Origin: Saposhnikovia divaricata
Taxonomy: Eukaryota > Streptophyta > Magnoliopsida > Apiales > Apiaceae
Assembly: GCA_036435485.1 (NCBI GenBank)
Contig: CM071597.1
Location: forward strand, 148,053,647-148,117,646
Reading direction: 5' to 3'
Length of the DNA stretch: 64,000 nucleotides
Shown in pieces: positions 62,434 through 64,000 of this stretch. The position numbers and the translations under genes are program-made. The stretch's first letter is position 1. Each line of letters starts with the position of its first letter. The notes beneath the pieces were generated by a model that was not told the origin of the DNA, made no database searches, and was given only the letters and a program-made list of their open reading frames with translations.

Positions 62434-63789
62434 TTTTGTTTATTAAGTTTGCAAAAAAGTTAATTATCTCATACCTCATGGAGGAGCATCTTCTTCATTG
62501 TTTATCCCACAATATCACAGAATTCCTGAAAATGTGATCGGTATGCTTTAGTTTAGTATACCATTTGATCAAACACTAAAAACTAATATGTTAAACATAA
62601 GTGGAAAATCCAAGGACACCCAAGTAAGTTTTGAAATAAAATCAGAAAAAAAGTCAAACATATTGATAAACTCTGTTATTTAATTTAAATATACTCCGTT
62701 GTTAAATATAAATATATTGTTACATAATTGCATAAGTGACAGTATAATGACACAACTTTTCCATACTACCTCAAATTTTGACACTTAAAATCTTAGAATT
62801 GTCTTAATTTTATCACTGGTGGGATAACATGGTGGAATAACATATTAAATATAGAGAAGGGAAAGAAAACATGCCAAAATCAATTCCAAAAATTATTGTA
62901 CAACGATCTTATGCCCACATATAGAAAAACAAAATTTTTACCTGGGAAACAGTAATTAAAATTTTAAATATACAAAAAGAATATTACAAATTGATCACAT
63001 ATATATTCTTAAAATAAACATATGACACAAAATATTGTAAATCATTACTGCAATGAAACACCTACAATCACATTCACCTCACACATGCATATACATACAT
63101 TCATATATACAAGATGACATATTATAAAAGGTGTAGGAACAATTACCCTATATTCAAGATGTTAAACTTCAAGATCATGTTAAACAGATCACACAATGTC
63201 GAGATTACTCAAGGTGACATACACCATTGGTAAAGAGGAAAAAGCAGCTAGGAAATTAGGGTTAGACCTGTACTTTTGTGAGTCCCAAAGAGGAATAAAT
63301 AAGTTATATTAGGTTGGGCTGGGCTCTGTAATAGGTAAATTATAAGAAAGGTTTCTTATGTTATGACCCAAGCTAAGTGTATAATTTAAGCCCATAAAAT
63401 TAAGTTTATTATAACCCACTCACTAGAATTTGTTTAAAAAAAACTAGGAGGAGATTAATATGATATGTATGCATATATTTAATCCTAATGTCTATGGGTT
63501 ACATTTAGATGTTGCAAAATGGGTCTCGATCCGAAAACCCGAATCGAAATTCAAGGAACGGAATCCAATTTTATATTCGAATTAGAAAATTATATAATTA
63601 TTCAAAAATCAATTTGATCCAATCCGAAGAATACCTGAACTGAAAATTTAACCGAAAATAATCCAAAATACAAGACGCGATTGTGAATTGGAACCGATAT
63701 AAACCCAACTATAAATTATCCAACCCAATTATGACTCCAAATATTAAATCCGATTTAGATCTGAGTTAGAAAAATGATGAATTAAGTAG
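62434..63789. other. Noncoding DNA
   Basis: No gene was recognised. The stretch 63520-63770 is rich in CCGAA, CCCGAATCG and AACCG words, like the arms of the hAT-like element at 22316, but no boundaries could be set. Confidence 0.45.
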
Positions 63790-63964
63790 TTTTTTTTTTT
63801 GAAATAAAAGACGAATATCATTAATAAGAAATGTCATACAAGAGAGACTCCACCAAAGAAATCGGAGGAGACGTAAACACGTTTTGACAATTCAGGGAAC
63901 AGGGCATTTTAGCTACCAAATGAACGACCCCATTCGCTTGTCTTTTAACGAAAGAAACTGAGAA
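63790..63964 (-). mobile_element. LINE 3' end (RNase H tail and poly-A)
   Basis: On the minus strand the frame reads VSFVKRQANGVVHLVAKM, matching the V.FV.R.AN..AH.LA. end of plant LINE-type RNase H domains. A short tail, TTATTAATGATATTCG and an A-run (T-run 63790-63800) follow. It is 5' truncated after about 175 bases. The last bases of the window (CTACTTTTCTAACCCG) recur at 54467. Confidence 0.75.
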
Positions 63965-64000
63965 ACTGAGCGACCCCCTACTTTTCTAACCCGTCTGTGA

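Overview
This window is intergenic, transposon-dense plant nuclear DNA, most likely from a eudicot with a large, repeat-rich genome; I cannot name the species. The evidence is the element types present: CACTA DNA transposons, Ty1/copia and Ty3/gypsy LTR retrotransposons with an initiator-Met-tRNA primer-binding site, an Emigrant-like MITE, a tRNA-derived SINE, a LINE tail, GT-AG introns, AT-rich spacers and CT-rich 5' leaders. I see no intact host gene. Every recognisable coding stretch is a transposon gene or a fragment of a host gene carried by, or lying beside, a transposon.

Layout. Positions 1-10685 (copy A) and 29218-39690 (copy B) are two direct copies of one chimeric block. Each copy has the 5' end of a CACTA gene (Transposase_24/DUF8039/Ulp1 type, minus strand), a GA-rich leader, a 177-bp tandem array (5 units in A, 4 in B), a 6.7-kb module M, and the end of a gypsy LTR with its primer-binding site. 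M alone recurs as copy C (55739-62433). M contains a copia 3' end with a gag-like fragment and a 3.1-kb CACTA element carrying a BRCA1/BARD1-type RING-finger fragment. Between A and B lie a CACTA element carrying the last six exons of the DNA primase small subunit (10686 onward), a UPL5-like HECT-domain fragment (20302-20618), a copia LTR split by a hAT-like element, a 69-bp minisatellite, and the left end and full 11-exon Ulp1-type gene of another CACTA element (24963-30086). After copy B come the gypsy internal region and its roughly 4.5-kb 3' LTR (to 47397), then a short copia LTR with primer-binding site.

The clearest structure is at 49306-55333: a CACTA element (target duplication CCT) with a second CACTA element nested in it (49939-53576, target duplication CCA). 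The nested element carries fragments of three unrelated host genes: an NAD(P)-binding Rossmann protein N-terminus, RNA polymerase subunit RPB5, and a papain-like cysteine protease. The outer element also holds a tRNA-derived SINE with a 15-bp target duplication. The window ends with noncoding DNA and a LINE 3' end.

These parts do not form a pathway. They record repeated gene capture by CACTA elements (Pack-CACTA behaviour), where each carrier has a CT-rich transcribed leader followed by captured exons with preserved splice sites. The module junctions also give an order of events: chimera formation, then duplication, then later insertions.
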